The notes: generated by a model from the letters alone, not told the origin. Shown: positions 42,875 to 53,127, counted from the first letter of the stretch. The stretch: 64,000 nucleotides of DNA from Streptomyces viridochromogenes (GCF_001270495.1 NZ_LGUR01000206.1:19727-83726); one strand, 5' to 3'. Made by a program: numbers and translations.

Positions 42875-45316
42875 TCAGGGCAGCTCCGGCAGGTCCTCCT
42901 CGTACAGCAGCGTCAGGTCGTCCGTGCTCGGCTCGTCGAGCTGGGCGACCCGGCTCGCGTGCCGCTCCACCATCGCCTCGAAGGTCTGGCGCGCCGTCCG
43001 GCCGTTGCCGAACGCCGGGCCCTTGGGGATCGCCGTGAAGTACTTCCGCAGGGCCTCGGCGACGCCCGGGCCGAGCCGGTACTCGTGCTCCTCGGCCTGC
43101 TGATCCACGATCCGCAGCAGTTCGTCGGGCCCGTAGTCGCTGAAGGTGATGGTCCGCGAGAAGCGGGACGCCACACCGGGGTTGACCGAGAGGAAGCGCT
43201 CCATCTCGGCGGTGTAACCCGCCACGATCACCACGACCGCGTCCCGGTGGTCCTCCATCAACTTCACCAGCGTGTCGATGGCCTCCTTGCCGAAGTCGCG
43301 GCCCGAGTCCTCCGGCGACAGCGCGTACGCCTCGTCGATGAACAGGACACCGCCGCGCGCCTTGTCGAACGCCTCCTGTGTGCGGATCGCGGTGGAGCCG
43401 ATGTGCTCGCCGACCAGGTCGACGCGGGACACCTCGACCAGATGGCCCTTCTCCAGCACACCGAGGGAGGCGAGGATCTCGCCGTAGAGCCGGGCGACCG
43501 TCGTCTTGCCGGTGCCGGGGGAGCCGGTGAAGACCAGGTGGCGCTTGACCGACGCGGCCTTCAGGCCCGCCTGCTGGCGGCGCCGCCCCACCTCGATCAT
43601 GTCGGTGAGGGCGCGCACCTCGCGCTTGACGCTCTCCAGGCCCACCAGCGCGTCCAGTTCGCCCAGGACGGCCTTGGAGGTCCGCGTCGGCTGCTCGGGC
43701 TCCGAGGCCGCGATCAGGGGCTCCTGCTCGGTACTGCGCTGGCCGGGGATCGCGCCGAGGAGCCCGGGGGACTGGCCCACCGTCTGCACGGCGGTCTCCG
43801 GCGCCGGGGCCGGAGACCTCAGGCCCGCACTCTCGTCGCTGGTGCAGTCCTCCACGTCGGGGCCCACTCCGGAGGTCGCGTCAGGGCCACCGTCCGCGAA
43901 CTCGTACCCACCCCGCGCGCACCGCTCCGTACGGCACTTCTTCAGTGTCGTACGGCAACCGTCGATCACATGGAAGCCGTACCCGGCGCTGCCCCGCACC
44001 CGGCAGTTGAGGAAGGTGCCGCGGCCGCCCGCCGAGACGTAGAACCCTGCCTCCGCCGGGGACTCGACCGTGCAGCGCTCGATGGTGGGGTCGGCGCCCT
44101 TGGTGACGATCACGCCCGTCTGGTTGCCGTCCAGGGTGCAGTTGTTGAGGGTGCCGCCGCTGCCGTGGTCCCGGAACCAGGCACCCGTCGCCGCGTCCCG
44201 GATCCGGCAGTCGTCGAGCTGCGCGGTGGCGCCGTCGCTCACCGACACGGCCGTGTTGCGCACCTGGGACAGGTCGCTGTCGACGACGTCCGCGCGTGAA
44301 CCGCGGTCGAGGACGAACAAGGCGTCCGGCACGTCGTGCACCCGGCAGGAGTCCAGCACCGCCGTGGCGCCGTCGCTGACCCACACCGCGGGGTAGTCGC
44401 CCGTGCTGTCGAAGATCTCGCACTGGTTGGCGTCCACGCGTGTGCCCGGATCCCACACCGAAAGGCCGTTGCGGCCGAACTGACGCACCGTCGTGCGGGT
44501 CAGGGTCAGCACCGAGCGGGAGCGCAGGTCGACCGCGTTCTCCGGGATGTCGTGGATACGGCAGTCGGCCAGGGTCAGCACCGCGTCCGTGTCGAGCGTG
44601 ACACCGTCGGCGGTGGTGCGGTGCACATCGCAGTCGGTGAGGTGGGCGGTGGCCCGGCCGGAGATCTGGACGCCGGAGCCGCGGACCTCGTAGACCTCAC
44701 AACCCACCGCTTCCAGCGCGGAGTTCTCACCGGTCGCCGTCAGCCCCGAACCCGAGGCATGGTGGACCCGGCAGCGCTCCAGCCGTGGGTGCGCGCCGCC
44801 GCGTACGGCGATGCCCGCCTGGCCGGCCGCGACGACCTCGCACTCCTCGAACACCCCGCCCCCGCCGTCGAGTACGGCGATGCCGATGCCCGCGGGGTTG
44901 TCGACGGTGCAGCGCCGCACCGTCGGCCGCGCGCCGCCCCGCACCTCGATCCCGGCCGCGGACCGCGTGACGATACGGACATCCGAAAGCTCCGGGGTGC
45001 CTTCCTCCACGAGCAGCGCGGGCGCCGCCGCGTCCTGGCCCTCCACATGCAGGTCCTGCACCACGGCCGAGGCACGCACCGTCAGCGGCACACCGTCGAG
45101 CGGCGCGATACGCACCGAGCCCGGAGAGCCCTCGGGGCCGCGCAGGGTCACCGCACGCTGGAGGACGAGGTTCTCCCGGTAGGTGCCGGGCGCGACGGTG
45201 AGGACGTCACCGTCGGCCGCGGCCTCCAGGGCGGCGGCGAGCGATGCGTACTCACCCGTGCGGCGCCGCCACCGCGAGGTGCCGGTGTGCGTCACCTGGA
45301 CCGTGCCCTGTGCCAT
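42875..45316 (-). CDS. Parallel beta-helix / CbbX-type AAA ATPase fusion protein
   Basis: 813 residues. Residues about 20-480 are a right-handed parallel beta-helix: many short repeats of the type DCRIHD, ECEVVAAGQAG, TVRRCTVDNP. A spacer follows, then a CbbX/SpoVK-type AAA domain (about 555-800) with Walker A TGSPGTGKTT, Walker B GVLFIDEAYAL, and an arginine finger region SRFSRTI. ATPases of this class remodel protein complexes, for example Rubisco activase CbbX and type VII EccA. The beta-helix is a likely target-recognition module. No secretion signal is seen, so it is cytosolic. Confidence 0.88.
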   Translation of the reverse strand: MAQGTVQVTHTGTSRWRRRTGEYASLAAALEAAADGDVLTVAPGTYRENLVLQRAVTLRGPEGSPGSVRIAPLDGVPLTVRASAVVQDLHVEGQDAAAPALLVEEGTPELSDVRIVTRSAAGIEVRGGARPTVRRCTVDNPAGIGIAVLDGGGGVFEECEVVAAGQAGIAVRGGAHPRLERCRVHHASGSGLTATGENSALEAVGCEVYEVRGSGVQISGRATAHLTDCDVHRTTADGVTLDTDAVLTLADCRIHDIPENAVDLRSRSVLTLTRTTVRQFGRNGLSVWDPGTRVDANQCEIFDSTGDYPAVWVSDGATAVLDSCRVHDVPDALFVLDRGSRADVVDSDLSQVRNTAVSVSDGATAQLDDCRIRDAATGAWFRDHGSGGTLNNCTLDGNQTGVIVTKGADPTIERCTVESPAEAGFYVSAGGRGTFLNCRVRGSAGYGFHVIDGCRTTLKKCRTERCARGGYEFADGGPDATSGVGPDVEDCTSDESAGLRSPAPAPETAVQTVGQSPGLLGAIPGQRSTEQEPLIAASEPEQPTRTSKAVLGELDALVGLESVKREVRALTDMIEVGRRRQQAGLKAASVKRHLVFTGSPGTGKTTVARLYGEILASLGVLEKGHLVEVSRVDLVGEHIGSTAIRTQEAFDKARGGVLFIDEAYALSPEDSGRDFGKEAIDTLVKLMEDHRDAVVVIVAGYTAEMERFLSVNPGVASRFSRTITFSDYGPDELLRIVDQQAEEHEYRLGPGVAEALRKYFTAIPKGPAFGNGRTARQTFEAMVERHASRVAQLDEPSTDDLTLLYEEDLPELP

Positions 45317-45425
45317 GGCGTTGATGTGCCCCCACCTCGTAGTACGCGGGTTTCGCTGCCGAAGAGTTCGGCCGGTCCACCGTAGCGTGCGCGCGGGCGG
45401 TGGGTTGACCAGAGCCGTAAGGCCG

Positions 45426-46031
45426 TCAACTGCCGGCGCCGGTGCGGCCCCAGTCCGGGCCGGCCTTGTCCCACTCCCGGTCCCAACGCGCGTACCGGCG
45501 ACGGACCATGCGCCACACCACCAGCCGTCTGCCGCCCTCGATCAGGCCGACGGCCAGCAGGGCCGCGCCGAACCCGGCGAGCACGGCGTGCGTCGCCGCG
45601 GTCGCGGAGTCCAGTGGGCGGGCCACTGTCCGGCCCTGTTGGTCCGTCCATATCCTGAACCGGTCGCCGGTTTGCGGGGTGTCGAGGCTCGTGATGACGG
45701 AGCCCTGGTGCGCGGTGCCGTCCGGTGCGGTCCAGTGGGCCACGACCCGGGTGCGTATGTCCTGCCCGGTGGCTGCCTCGGGGTCGGCTTCCAGCGGAGA
45801 GCCGGCCGGCTTGCGGACCACGGTCGCCGTCACCACATGCCGGGACGTGCGCTGTTCACGCACGGACTCCTGCAGGGCGTCCTGAGCGAGGCCGCCGACC
45901 AGCGAGCCGACCAAGGGCGTGACGACAAGGATCAGCAGCAGGGCCGCGAGGGCGACCCAGGCCTCGACCAGATCGGTCGTACGGCGCAGCGGGTTGTCGC
46001 GCCAGCGCCAGAGTCCGCTGATCGCCCGCAT
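45426..46031 (-). CDS. Rv1733c-like two-helix membrane protein
   Basis: 201 residues. Marks: N-terminal RRTTDLVEAWVALAALLL with a first membrane helix, an extracellular central domain (HVVTATVVRKP, TVARPLDSATA), and a second helix before a basic C-terminus. This is the layout of the actinobacterial Rv1733c family. Function unknown. It lies 109 bp from the beta-helix/AAA gene in the same direction. Confidence 0.82.
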   Translation of the reverse strand: MRAISGLWRWRDNPLRRTTDLVEAWVALAALLLILVVTPLVGSLVGGLAQDALQESVREQRTSRHVVTATVVRKPAGSPLEADPEAATGQDIRTRVVAHWTAPDGTAHQGSVITSLDTPQTGDRFRIWTDQQGRTVARPLDSATAATHAVLAGFGAALLAVGLIEGGRRLVVWRMVRRRYARWDREWDKAGPDWGRTGAGS

Positions 46032-46209
46032 CGTCGGTCACCCCCTTCCCCGCTCCGTGATAACCCCAGGCAGAGCCGTTCACCCGCGAGCCCGGCGAAG
46101 AGAGAGCGAAATCACCGCCACCGGGTCTCTCATGAACTTCTCACGAAATGCCCAACGCACGGGCCCCTGGCCCCGGTTCCCGCGCGCCGCGGCTTGTGGG
46201 GGTGGCTTC

Positions 46210-47037
46210 TCAGCCGAGGATCGTGACCGGATCGCCGACCCGGATCGTGCCGCGGGAGAGGGGCACCATGTTCTGCCCGAACACCAGCTTGCCGTCCAGG
46301 CGGCGGTGTCTGCCCAGGGTGTGCAGGGGCTCCCGGCCGCGCTCGGTGGTGGCCTGGTCGGTCGTGGTCACCACGCAGCGCCCGCACTTCTTGGGAACGC
46401 GGAAGGTGACCTCGCCGATCGCGATGCGGGACCAGTCGTCCTCGGCCCAGGCGGAGGTGCCCGAGACGACCACGTTCGGGCGGAAGCGGTTCATGGGCAG
46501 CGGGCCCTCGTCCGCGTGATCACCTCGCGCGATGAGGGAGTTGAGCGCGTCGAGGGAGGCTGTGGTGGTGACCAGCAGCGGGTAACCGTCGGCGAAGCTG
46601 ACCGTCTCGCCCGGCAGCGCGTACTCCGGGTCTACGGGGCGACGGGTGCCGGGGTCGTCCATGTACACGAGGCGCGCGTCGATGCCGAGAAAGGCACTGC
46701 ACCAGGCATGCGCGGCGTCGTCCCCGGCGAGGACCGCTTCGACCTTGTCGCGGAAGAGCTGCATCGGCACGGTGCCCGACCCGGTCGGCACAGGCACGGC
46801 CAGCGGGTCCATGCCGGGCGCGGACAACCGGACGCCGCCGCCGGGCAGGAGCTCGGCGGCGGCCAGCGCGAGGCGCGGTTGCTGGCGCTGCGTCACGACC
46901 TTTCCCCCGTCGTCGATCAGCGCCCAGCGTCGGTCTCCGGCCAGCCCCCAGGGCTCCACGACGGCCTCCCGGGGCGCTGTGCCCCGGAACGCCTTGACCG
47001 GATGAACATGTATCGACTTCAGCTGCGCGTGCTCCAT
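46210..47037 (-). CDS. MOSC-domain protein (mARC/YcbX-like)
   Basis: 275 residues. N-terminal MOSC beta-barrel (IHVHPVKAFRG, GLAGDRRWALID) and a MOSC domain with MNRFRPNVVVSG and CGRCVVTTTDQ; the cysteine is the candidate molybdenum ligand. Relatives reduce N-hydroxylated compounds such as hydroxylamines with a molybdenum cofactor. It has no ferredoxin domain, unlike YcbX, so a separate electron donor would be needed. Confidence 0.88.
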   Translation of the reverse strand: MEHAQLKSIHVHPVKAFRGTAPREAVVEPWGLAGDRRWALIDDGGKVVTQRQQPRLALAAAELLPGGGVRLSAPGMDPLAVPVPTGSGTVPMQLFRDKVEAVLAGDDAAHAWCSAFLGIDARLVYMDDPGTRRPVDPEYALPGETVSFADGYPLLVTTTASLDALNSLIARGDHADEGPLPMNRFRPNVVVSGTSAWAEDDWSRIAIGEVTFRVPKKCGRCVVTTTDQATTERGREPLHTLGRHRRLDGKLVFGQNMVPLSRGTIRVGDPVTILG

Positions 47038-47082
47038 GAGGCCATCGTGCCAGGTGGCGCCGACAGTCCGGGGGGAACGGGG

Positions 47083-47514
47083 TCAGTAGCCGCGATACTG
47101 CTGGTTGTTGTACGGGTCCTGGTAAGGAGCCGCGGCGGGGCGGGGAGCCGCGGGGCGCATCGCCTCGTAGCCCATACCGCCGGGTGCCACCGGCCGAGGC
47201 TGCTGCGCCTGCGGGCCCGGATAGCCGCGCGGCGCCGCCTGCTGCGGGATGTACGCCGCGGGCGCCTGCTGTAGCGGAGCGGGCTGCTGGGCCTGCGGAT
47301 AGCCGTAGGAGGGCTGGGACGGGGCCGCCGGGAGGGCGGGCAGTGCCGACGGCAGCGCGGGCAGGTTGCTGCCCGGCATGTCATACGCGGCGGGGACCCG
47401 GATCGGGGCGATCTGCGGGGTGCCCCGCTCGGCCACGAGCGAGTCGTAGATCGGAGTGTCCGGGAAGGAGGCGGAGTAGTAGCCGCCGCCATAGGTGGAG
47501 CGGGGGGAGGTCAT
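47083..47514 (-). CDS. Pro/Ala/Gln-rich small protein (DUF6643-like)
   Basis: 143 residues from the ATG at 47514. The N-terminus is well-defined (MTSPRSTYGGGYYSASFPDT, then AERGTPQIAPIRVPAAYD) and the rest is low-complexity Pro, Ala, Gln and Tyr. It appears conserved in Streptomyces from memory; function unknown. It is divergent from the TerD-like gene. Confidence 0.75.
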   Translation of the reverse strand: MTSPRSTYGGGYYSASFPDTPIYDSLVAERGTPQIAPIRVPAAYDMPGSNLPALPSALPALPAAPSQPSYGYPQAQQPAPLQQAPAAYIPQQAAPRGYPGPQAQQPRPVAPGGMGYEAMRPAAPRPAAAPYQDPYNNQQYRGY

Positions 47515-47802
47515 GGCGCATACGTTAAGCCCACGATGTGCTGGTTGGGGAGACCGATAAGAGGGTTGTTTTATGTGTCCGTAGTGACGCCGGATCCCCA
47601 ATGCGAGCGAACTCGGCAAAAAGGGACGCCAATCGACGCTCGGATCCTGTAAATGCCGAGTTCCGGGCGGGTTACCGGCGGTTGACCGTCGGTGTTCCTG
47701 TACCCCTCATGGGCGTTCTCTGTCGCGGGGAATAGGTTGACCCTGTAGAACCCGATGAGCTGCCGGGACATGCCGGCGCGGTGACCCGTGATGGGGGCGG
47801 AC

Positions 47803-49089
47803 ATGTCAATGTCGAAAGGATCAAATGTTCCAGTGCCGACGACGGCACTCCGGGTCGAATTGGGCTGGCGCTCCGGACTGGGCGTACCCGACGCGGACGC
47901 CTCGGCGCTGCTACTGGTCGGCGGAAAGGTCCGTTCCGACGGGGACTTCGTCTTCTACAACCAGCCCGCGCACTCCTCCGGCGCCGTCCGGCACGAGGGT
48001 AAGCGGGACGCCGGCGGCCGGGTGACCGACAGTCTGCTCGTCGACCTCGCGCGCGTGGAGCCCGCTATCGAGACGGTCATCCTCGCCGCATCCTCGGACG
48101 GCGGGGCGTTCGGTCAGGTGCCGGACCTCTATATCGAAGTCAAGGACGCCGCCCAGGGAACCGTCGTCGCCCGATTCGACAGCACGGGCGCCACCGTGGA
48201 AACCGCTTTCGTGCTGGGTGAGTTCTACCGCCGTCAAGGCGCGTGGAAGTTCCGCGCCGTCGGCCAGGGTTATGGCAGCGGCCTCGAAGGTCTGGCCACC
48301 GATTACGGCATCACCGTCGACGAACCCCAGCAGGCGGCACCCACCACGCCGCCCGTGGCCCCGCCGGCCACGACTCCCATGGCCCCGCCTCCGCCCATGC
48401 AGCCGCCCGCCATGCCGCCGGTTCCCCCGTCCGTACCCCAGACGTCACCGGTCAGCCTCAGCAAGGTGACGCTCACCAAGGCGGCCCCCTCGGTCTCACT
48501 GACCAAGCAGGGCGGCACCTCGGGCGCCCTGCGCGTGAACCTCAACTGGCAGGTGCGCAAGCAGTTCTCGGGCTGGGCGAGCAAGCTGGGCCGCCCGGTC
48601 GCCATGCACAACGACCTCGACCTCGACCTGTGCGCCCTGTACGAACTCACCGACGGCCGCAAGGGGGTCATCCAGTCCCTCGGCAACGCTTTCGGCGCCC
48701 TGCACCAGCCCCCGTACATCCTCCTCGACGGCGACGACCGCACCGGCGCCGTGGCCAGTGGCGAGAACCTCACCGTCAACCTCGACCACCAGCGGTCCTT
48801 CCGGCGCATCCTGGTCTTCGTGACCATCTACGAAGGGGCGCGCTCCTTCGCCGACCTGAACGCCACGGTCACGCTCACGCCGCAGCACGGCGCGCCGGTC
48901 GACTTCTCGCTCGACGAGTGCACGGTGCCCTCGACGGTCTGCGCGCTCGCCCTGATCACCAACACCGGCAGCGACCTGGTCGTCCAGCGCGAGGCCCGCT
49001 ATCTGGTCCCCGAGCGCGGGGTGAGCCCGCAGCGCACGGTCGACCACGCCTACGCGTGGGGCATGAACTGGACCCCCGGCCGCAAGTAG
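47803..49089 (+). CDS. TerD-family protein with two TerD domains
   Basis: 428 residues from an ATG with GGGGGCGG upstream. First TerD domain about residues 10-180 ([11 protein letters not shown] start; [26 protein letters not shown]), then a Pro/Ala/Met linker (about 185-225), then a second TerD-like domain ([27 protein letters not shown]). The family binds calcium and takes part in tellurite resistance and general stress or differentiation in Streptomyces. The fusion has both halves in one chain. Confidence 0.9.
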   Translation: MSMSKGSNVPVPTTALRVELGWRSGLGVPDADASALLLVGGKVRSDGDFVFYNQPAHSSGAVRHEGKRDAGGRVTDSLLVDLARVEPAIETVILAASSDGGAFGQVPDLYIEVKDAAQGTVVARFDSTGATVETAFVLGEFYRRQGAWKFRAVGQGYGSGLEGLATDYGITVDEPQQAAPTTPPVAPPATTPMAPPPPMQPPAMPPVPPSVPQTSPVSLSKVTLTKAAPSVSLTKQGGTSGALRVNLNWQVRKQFSGWASKLGRPVAMHNDLDLDLCALYELTDGRKGVIQSLGNAFGALHQPPYILLDGDDRTGAVASGENLTVNLDHQRSFRRILVFVTIYEGARSFADLNATVTLTPQHGAPVDFSLDECTVPSTVCALALITNTGSDLVVQREARYLVPERGVSPQRTVDHAYAWGMNWTPGRK

Positions 49090-50265
49090 TCAGCCCTCGT
49101 CGGGCACCGCGTCCGGCCGCGTGTAGGTGCGGCCCTTCCAGGCCGCGCCGCGCCCCCTGTAGTGCTGCACCGCCGAGTCGACCGTCATCAGGAGATAGAG
49201 GAACGCGGTGAACGGCAGCAAGGGAGCGAGCCACAGCGGCTGGCGGTAGTAGCGGACCATCGGGACGTACGTTCCCGTCATCACCAGCCACGCCAGACCG
49301 CCGCCGACCGCCGTCGCGGTATCCCCGCCGAGCAGCCCCGCGACCAGGGTCACGGGCGGCACCAGATACACCAGCGTGAGCCCGGCGACCGTCCCGGCCA
49401 GCAGCACCGGGTTGTGCCGCAGCTGTGCGTACGCGCTGCGCGACACCATCCGCCACAGGTCGCGCAGCCGTGGATACGGGCGCACGCTGTCCACCTTCTC
49501 GGCCAGCCCCAGCCAGATGTGGCCACCGCCGCGCTTGACGGCCCGCGCGAGCGCCACGTCGTCGATGACGGCGTGCCGGATGGCGTCCGGAATCCGCGCC
49601 CGCTCCGCGGCCTCGGCGCGCAGCAGGACGCATCCGCCCGCCGCGGCTGCCGTACGTGCCCCCTTCTTGCCGATCCGGCGGAACGGATACAGCTGCGCGA
49701 AGAAGTACACGAAGGCCGGCACGACCAGCCGTTCCCACAGGCTCTCCACCCGCAGCCGGGCCATCTGCGAGACGGCGTCGAAACCCCCGGTGCGCGCCGC
49801 CGCGACCAGCTCCCGCAGGCTGTCGGGCGCATGCGCGATGTCGGCGTCCGTCAGGAGCAGGTACTCGGGGTCACGCGCGCGTGCCAGGCCGATGCCGTGG
49901 CGCACCGCCCACAGCTTGCCGGTCCAGCCCGCCGGTGGCTCACCGGGGGAGGCCACGGTCAGCGGCAGTCCGCCGTGCCGCCGCGCGAGCTCGCGCGCCA
50001 GCTCACCGGTGCCGTCCGAACTGCCGTCGTCGATCAGGAAGATCTCCGCGAGCCCCGGATAGTCCTGCGTGAGCAGCGACGGCAGGCTCGCGGGAAGTAC
50101 CGGGGCCTCGTCACGTGCCGGGACAACGACGCAGACGGACGGCCACCGGTCCGGATCCGTCCGCCGCGGAAGCCGGATGTCCGTACGCCAGAAGAGGCCC
50201 TGGCAGAGCAGCAGCCACAGCCAGGCGGCGAGTGATCCGGCGGCGGTCCACACGATGGCGCTCAC
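49090..50265 (-). CDS. Glycosyltransferase family 2, HpnB-type
   Basis: 391 residues from the GTG at 50265; an upstream TTG adds a non-homologous stretch. It has one N-terminal membrane helix, the GT-A domain with VVVPARDEAPVLPASL, FLIDDGSSDGT, LLLTDADIAHA (DxD) and IDDVALARAVKRGGG, and three C-terminal helices. HpnB-like glycosyltransferases are found in hopanoid loci, but here no hopanoid gene is beside it. The acceptor is not readable. Confidence 0.87.
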   Translation of the reverse strand: MSAIVWTAAGSLAAWLWLLLCQGLFWRTDIRLPRRTDPDRWPSVCVVVPARDEAPVLPASLPSLLTQDYPGLAEIFLIDDGSSDGTGELARELARRHGGLPLTVASPGEPPAGWTGKLWAVRHGIGLARARDPEYLLLTDADIAHAPDSLRELVAAARTGGFDAVSQMARLRVESLWERLVVPAFVYFFAQLYPFRRIGKKGARTAAAAGGCVLLRAEAAERARIPDAIRHAVIDDVALARAVKRGGGHIWLGLAEKVDSVRPYPRLRDLWRMVSRSAYAQLRHNPVLLAGTVAGLTLVYLVPPVTLVAGLLGGDTATAVGGGLAWLVMTGTYVPMVRYYRQPLWLAPLLPFTAFLYLLMTVDSAVQHYRGRGAAWKGRTYTRPDAVPDEG

Positions 50266-50322
50266 GCGCGCAGTCTGCCCCACCGCAGGGGCCGGCAAGG
50301 GCCCATCGTCTATCGTGGCCGG

Positions 50323-51108
50323 GTGAAGATCGCGCTGATGGACTCCGGAATCGGTTTGCTCGCGGCCACCGCAGCGGTACGGCGGCTGCGACCCGACGCA
50401 GATCTCGTGCTCTCACTCGACCCCGACGGCATGCCCTGGGGCCCGAGGACTCCCGAGGACTTCTCACGGCGCGCCGTGGCTGTCGCCGACGCCGCCGCGG
50501 CGCACCGGCCCGACGCCCTGATCATCGGCTGCAACACCGCGACCGTGCACGTCCTGCCCACCCTGCGCGCCCGCCTCGAACCGGGCATACCGGTCATCGG
50601 CACGGTCCCGGCGATCAAGCCGGCCGCGGCCGGCGGTGGCCCCTTCGCCATCTGGGCCACGCCCGCCACCACCGGAAGCCCCTATCAGCGCGGCCTCATC
50701 GAGGACTTCGCCGACGGCGTGAACGTCACTGAAGTGCCGTGCTTCGGGCTGGCCGAGGCGGTCGAGCACGCGGACCAGAACGCGATCGAGGCTGCCGTCG
50801 CCGCGGCCGCCGCGCTGACCCCCGACGACGTGACGACCGTCGTCCTGGGCTGTACGCACTACGAACTCGTGGCCGAGCGCATCCGCGCCGCCGTCCAGCG
50901 CCCCGGCTTCCCCCCGCTCGTCCTGCACGGCTCCGCCGGAGCGGTGGCCGCGCAGGCGCTCCGCCGACTGGGCGAGAAGCCGGCTCCCGCGGCGGAGGCG
51001 AACGGCACCATCACAGTGCTGCTGAGCGGCCGCGAGGGCACGCTCCCCGAGCCCGCCCTCGCCTACGAGGAAGGCCGGCTCCTGAAGGCGATCAGCCCCG
51101 CACGGTGA
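50323..51108 (+). CDS. Asp/Glu racemase-family protein (MurI-like)
   Basis: 261 residues from the GTG at 50323. It has the family's acid residue in MDSGIG, and the two catalytic cysteines in GCNTAT and LGCTHYEL. It therefore looks active as a glutamate or aspartate racemase. It is not next to cell-wall genes, so it may be an extra copy to the housekeeping MurI. It is divergent from the glycosyltransferase. Confidence 0.85.
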   Translation: MKIALMDSGIGLLAATAAVRRLRPDADLVLSLDPDGMPWGPRTPEDFSRRAVAVADAAAAHRPDALIIGCNTATVHVLPTLRARLEPGIPVIGTVPAIKPAAAGGGPFAIWATPATTGSPYQRGLIEDFADGVNVTEVPCFGLAEAVEHADQNAIEAAVAAAAALTPDDVTTVVLGCTHYELVAERIRAAVQRPGFPPLVLHGSAGAVAAQALRRLGEKPAPAAEANGTITVLLSGREGTLPEPALAYEEGRLLKAISPAR

Positions 51109-51214
51109 CCTGGCGGTCACCAGACGGAGTGCATCGGTCCGCCATGGCCCGGTCGGCGCAGTCACCCTGTGCAGCGCGGTACCAGCGCAGCGAAACCTGA
51201 GTAACCTCATAGAC

Positions 51215-51757
51215 ATGAGGGACCACTCCCACGGCAGGAACCCGCACCCCGATGTCTGGACCGGGCGGGCGACCAACCGGGTCCAGTGGCTGCTGGCGCT
51301 CGTCGGCGCGGCCTGCATGGCGCTCGGCATCGAGCTGGCCATCGACTCTCCGTGGACCGAGGGCGTCGCCGCGCTCGTGATGGCCGTCGTCGGCTGCATC
51401 GCGGCCGGGCTGCTGGTCCTCTTCGGCACTCTGGCGTTCGTGCATGTCGCCCTGAAGGTCGACCAGGAGTGTCTTGAGGTGCGCTGCGGTCACCTCGGTG
51501 TGCCGCGCCGCCGTATCCCCCTGTCCGAGGTCGTGGGAGCCGACTTCGTCCCGCACGTCACGCCGCGCCACTGGGGTGGCTGGGGCTACCGATGGCGGCC
51601 CGAGAAGGGCACCGCGGTCGTCGTACGGCGTGGCGAGGGCCTGGTGCTGCGTCTGTGGGACGGCCACACGTTCACGGTCACCGTGGACGACGCGGAGGCG
51701 GCCGTACGGGTCATCAGGGACCGGCTGCGGACCCGGACGGCCGGCACGGCGCTCTGA
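51215..51757 (+). CDS. Two-helix membrane protein with a PH-like domain
   Basis: 180 residues. A polar N-terminus is followed by two membrane helices (about 25-45 and 50-75), then a soluble domain with VDQECLEVRCGHLGVPRRRIPLSE split between strands and a C-terminal helix, resembling bacterial PH (YdbT/DUF3093-like) folds. Function unknown. It follows the racemase with a 106-bp gap. Confidence 0.78.
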   Translation: MRDHSHGRNPHPDVWTGRATNRVQWLLALVGAACMALGIELAIDSPWTEGVAALVMAVVGCIAAGLLVLFGTLAFVHVALKVDQECLEVRCGHLGVPRRRIPLSEVVGADFVPHVTPRHWGGWGYRWRPEKGTAVVVRRGEGLVLRLWDGHTFTVTVDDAEAAVRVIRDRLRTRTAGTAL

Positions 51758-51767
51758 GCGCTCCGTG

Positions 51768-52850
51768 TCATGGGCTCGGCCGATCGCTACGCGCGCGTAC
51801 GTCGATTTCGCGCCGCGGTGATCCGTCGGCCATCGGGCGGGCCGTGGCCAGCCCGGCCAGCAGGCCCGCGCCCACCGACACCGCGGTGAAGCTGAGCGCG
51901 TTGCCGACCGCGGCGATCGCCGCCAGCGCCGTCAGGGCCGCACCCGCGGTGAGGGCGACCGGGGTGGGGCGCGTGGTGCGCCACAGCGCGAACAGCATCC
52001 AGCAGAAGGCGGCCGCCAGCAGCAGCACGCCGATGACTCCCTGTTCCGCCGCCTGCTGCAAGGGGGCCGAGTGGGGCTTGCCGTCGGACGGCAGCGTCGT
52101 GGTCGCCGTCGTACTGAACTCCCCGAAGCGTCCCGGGCCCACCCCCAGGGCGGGGTCCCGGCCCGCCATGGCCAGGGCGTCGTGCCAGAGCTCGATCCGG
52201 TGTCGCGTGAGCTGGGCCTCCAGCCAGGCGGCGAGTCCGTCGGGCATGGCGTTCCCGGCGACCGTCCAGGTCAGGCCGGTGACCGAGGTGGCGACCAGGG
52301 CCAGTCCCGCGATGCCCACGCCGCGATGGCGCAGGTGGCCCGCGGTGAGCGAGCACAGCAGGACGGCCGAACAGGACACGAAGCCTGTGGTCGAGCCCAG
52401 GACCACCGCGGTCACCGCGATCCCGGCGGCCAGCGCACGCAGGCCCAGGCGTAGGGCCGGCGCCGTGGTGGCCCAGGCGGCGCAGCACGCGGCGCCCGCC
52501 GAGAGGGTCAGTACGGCGGCGGTGGCCCCGGCGTGTCCCAGCGGCGCGACGATCTGGGGGCCGGGGGACAGGTGCGGAACGCTCAGTGTCAGGGCCACTC
52601 CGGCCAGCGCTCCGGCGCAGGGCGCGGCGACCGGCAGCAGTGCCCCGCTGATCCGCCCCGCGGCATAACCGGCCGCCACCGCGAGGATGGCGAGCAGAAC
52701 ACCCTCGGGCCGCCCGTCGTGCAAGGCGGCCGCGATCAGCGACCAGGCGGCGCAGGCCCCCAGCACCACTACGCCGGCCGCATCAGAAACGTTTCGTCTG
52801 TCGCTGTCCTCATCCGGACCTGCCGCAGACGTCATCCCCGTGACATCCAC
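51768..52850 (-). CDS. O-antigen-ligase/polymerase-like membrane protein
   Basis: 360 residues, about ten membrane helices. The segment HRIELWHDALAMAGRDPALGVGPGRFGEF is the Wzy_C/RfaL signature (WxxAxxxxxxxPxxGxGxGxF); I quote only its start and end as motif. Such proteins join or polymerise glycans at the outer face of the membrane. It is convergent with the PH-like gene. Confidence 0.82.
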   Translation of the reverse strand: MDVTGMTSAAGPDEDSDRRNVSDAAGVVVLGACAAWSLIAAALHDGRPEGVLLAILAVAAGYAAGRISGALLPVAAPCAGALAGVALTLSVPHLSPGPQIVAPLGHAGATAAVLTLSAGAACCAAWATTAPALRLGLRALAAGIAVTAVVLGSTTGFVSCSAVLLCSLTAGHLRHRGVGIAGLALVATSVTGLTWTVAGNAMPDGLAAWLEAQLTRHRIELWHDALAMAGRDPALGVGPGRFGEFSTTATTTLPSDGKPHSAPLQQAAEQGVIGVLLLAAAFCWMLFALWRTTRPTPVALTAGAALTALAAIAAVGNALSFTAVSVGAGLLAGLATARPMADGSPRREIDVRARSDRPSP

Positions 52851-53127
52851 CCCGCCCCCCGAACCCGGTCCCCCGACCTGTGACGGGCCCCGGCCGCCCG
52901 GACCTGACCGGCCGGTACGACTGAGGCTCCGGCATACCGTAACGGCTGATAGGCGATTTGTGGACGTGTCGTGCAGGAACGATGCGCCGCCCTTGAGCGG
53001 TCAGGCAGCCGGCAGCCGACGAACTCCGCGCGCCGGACAGCCGATGCCCACTGTGCGCGGGCCCGGCCCTCCTGCCGCCGCCGGACCGCGCTGTCGGTGC
53101 CGAGGTCAGCCGCCGTACACTCCCGGA

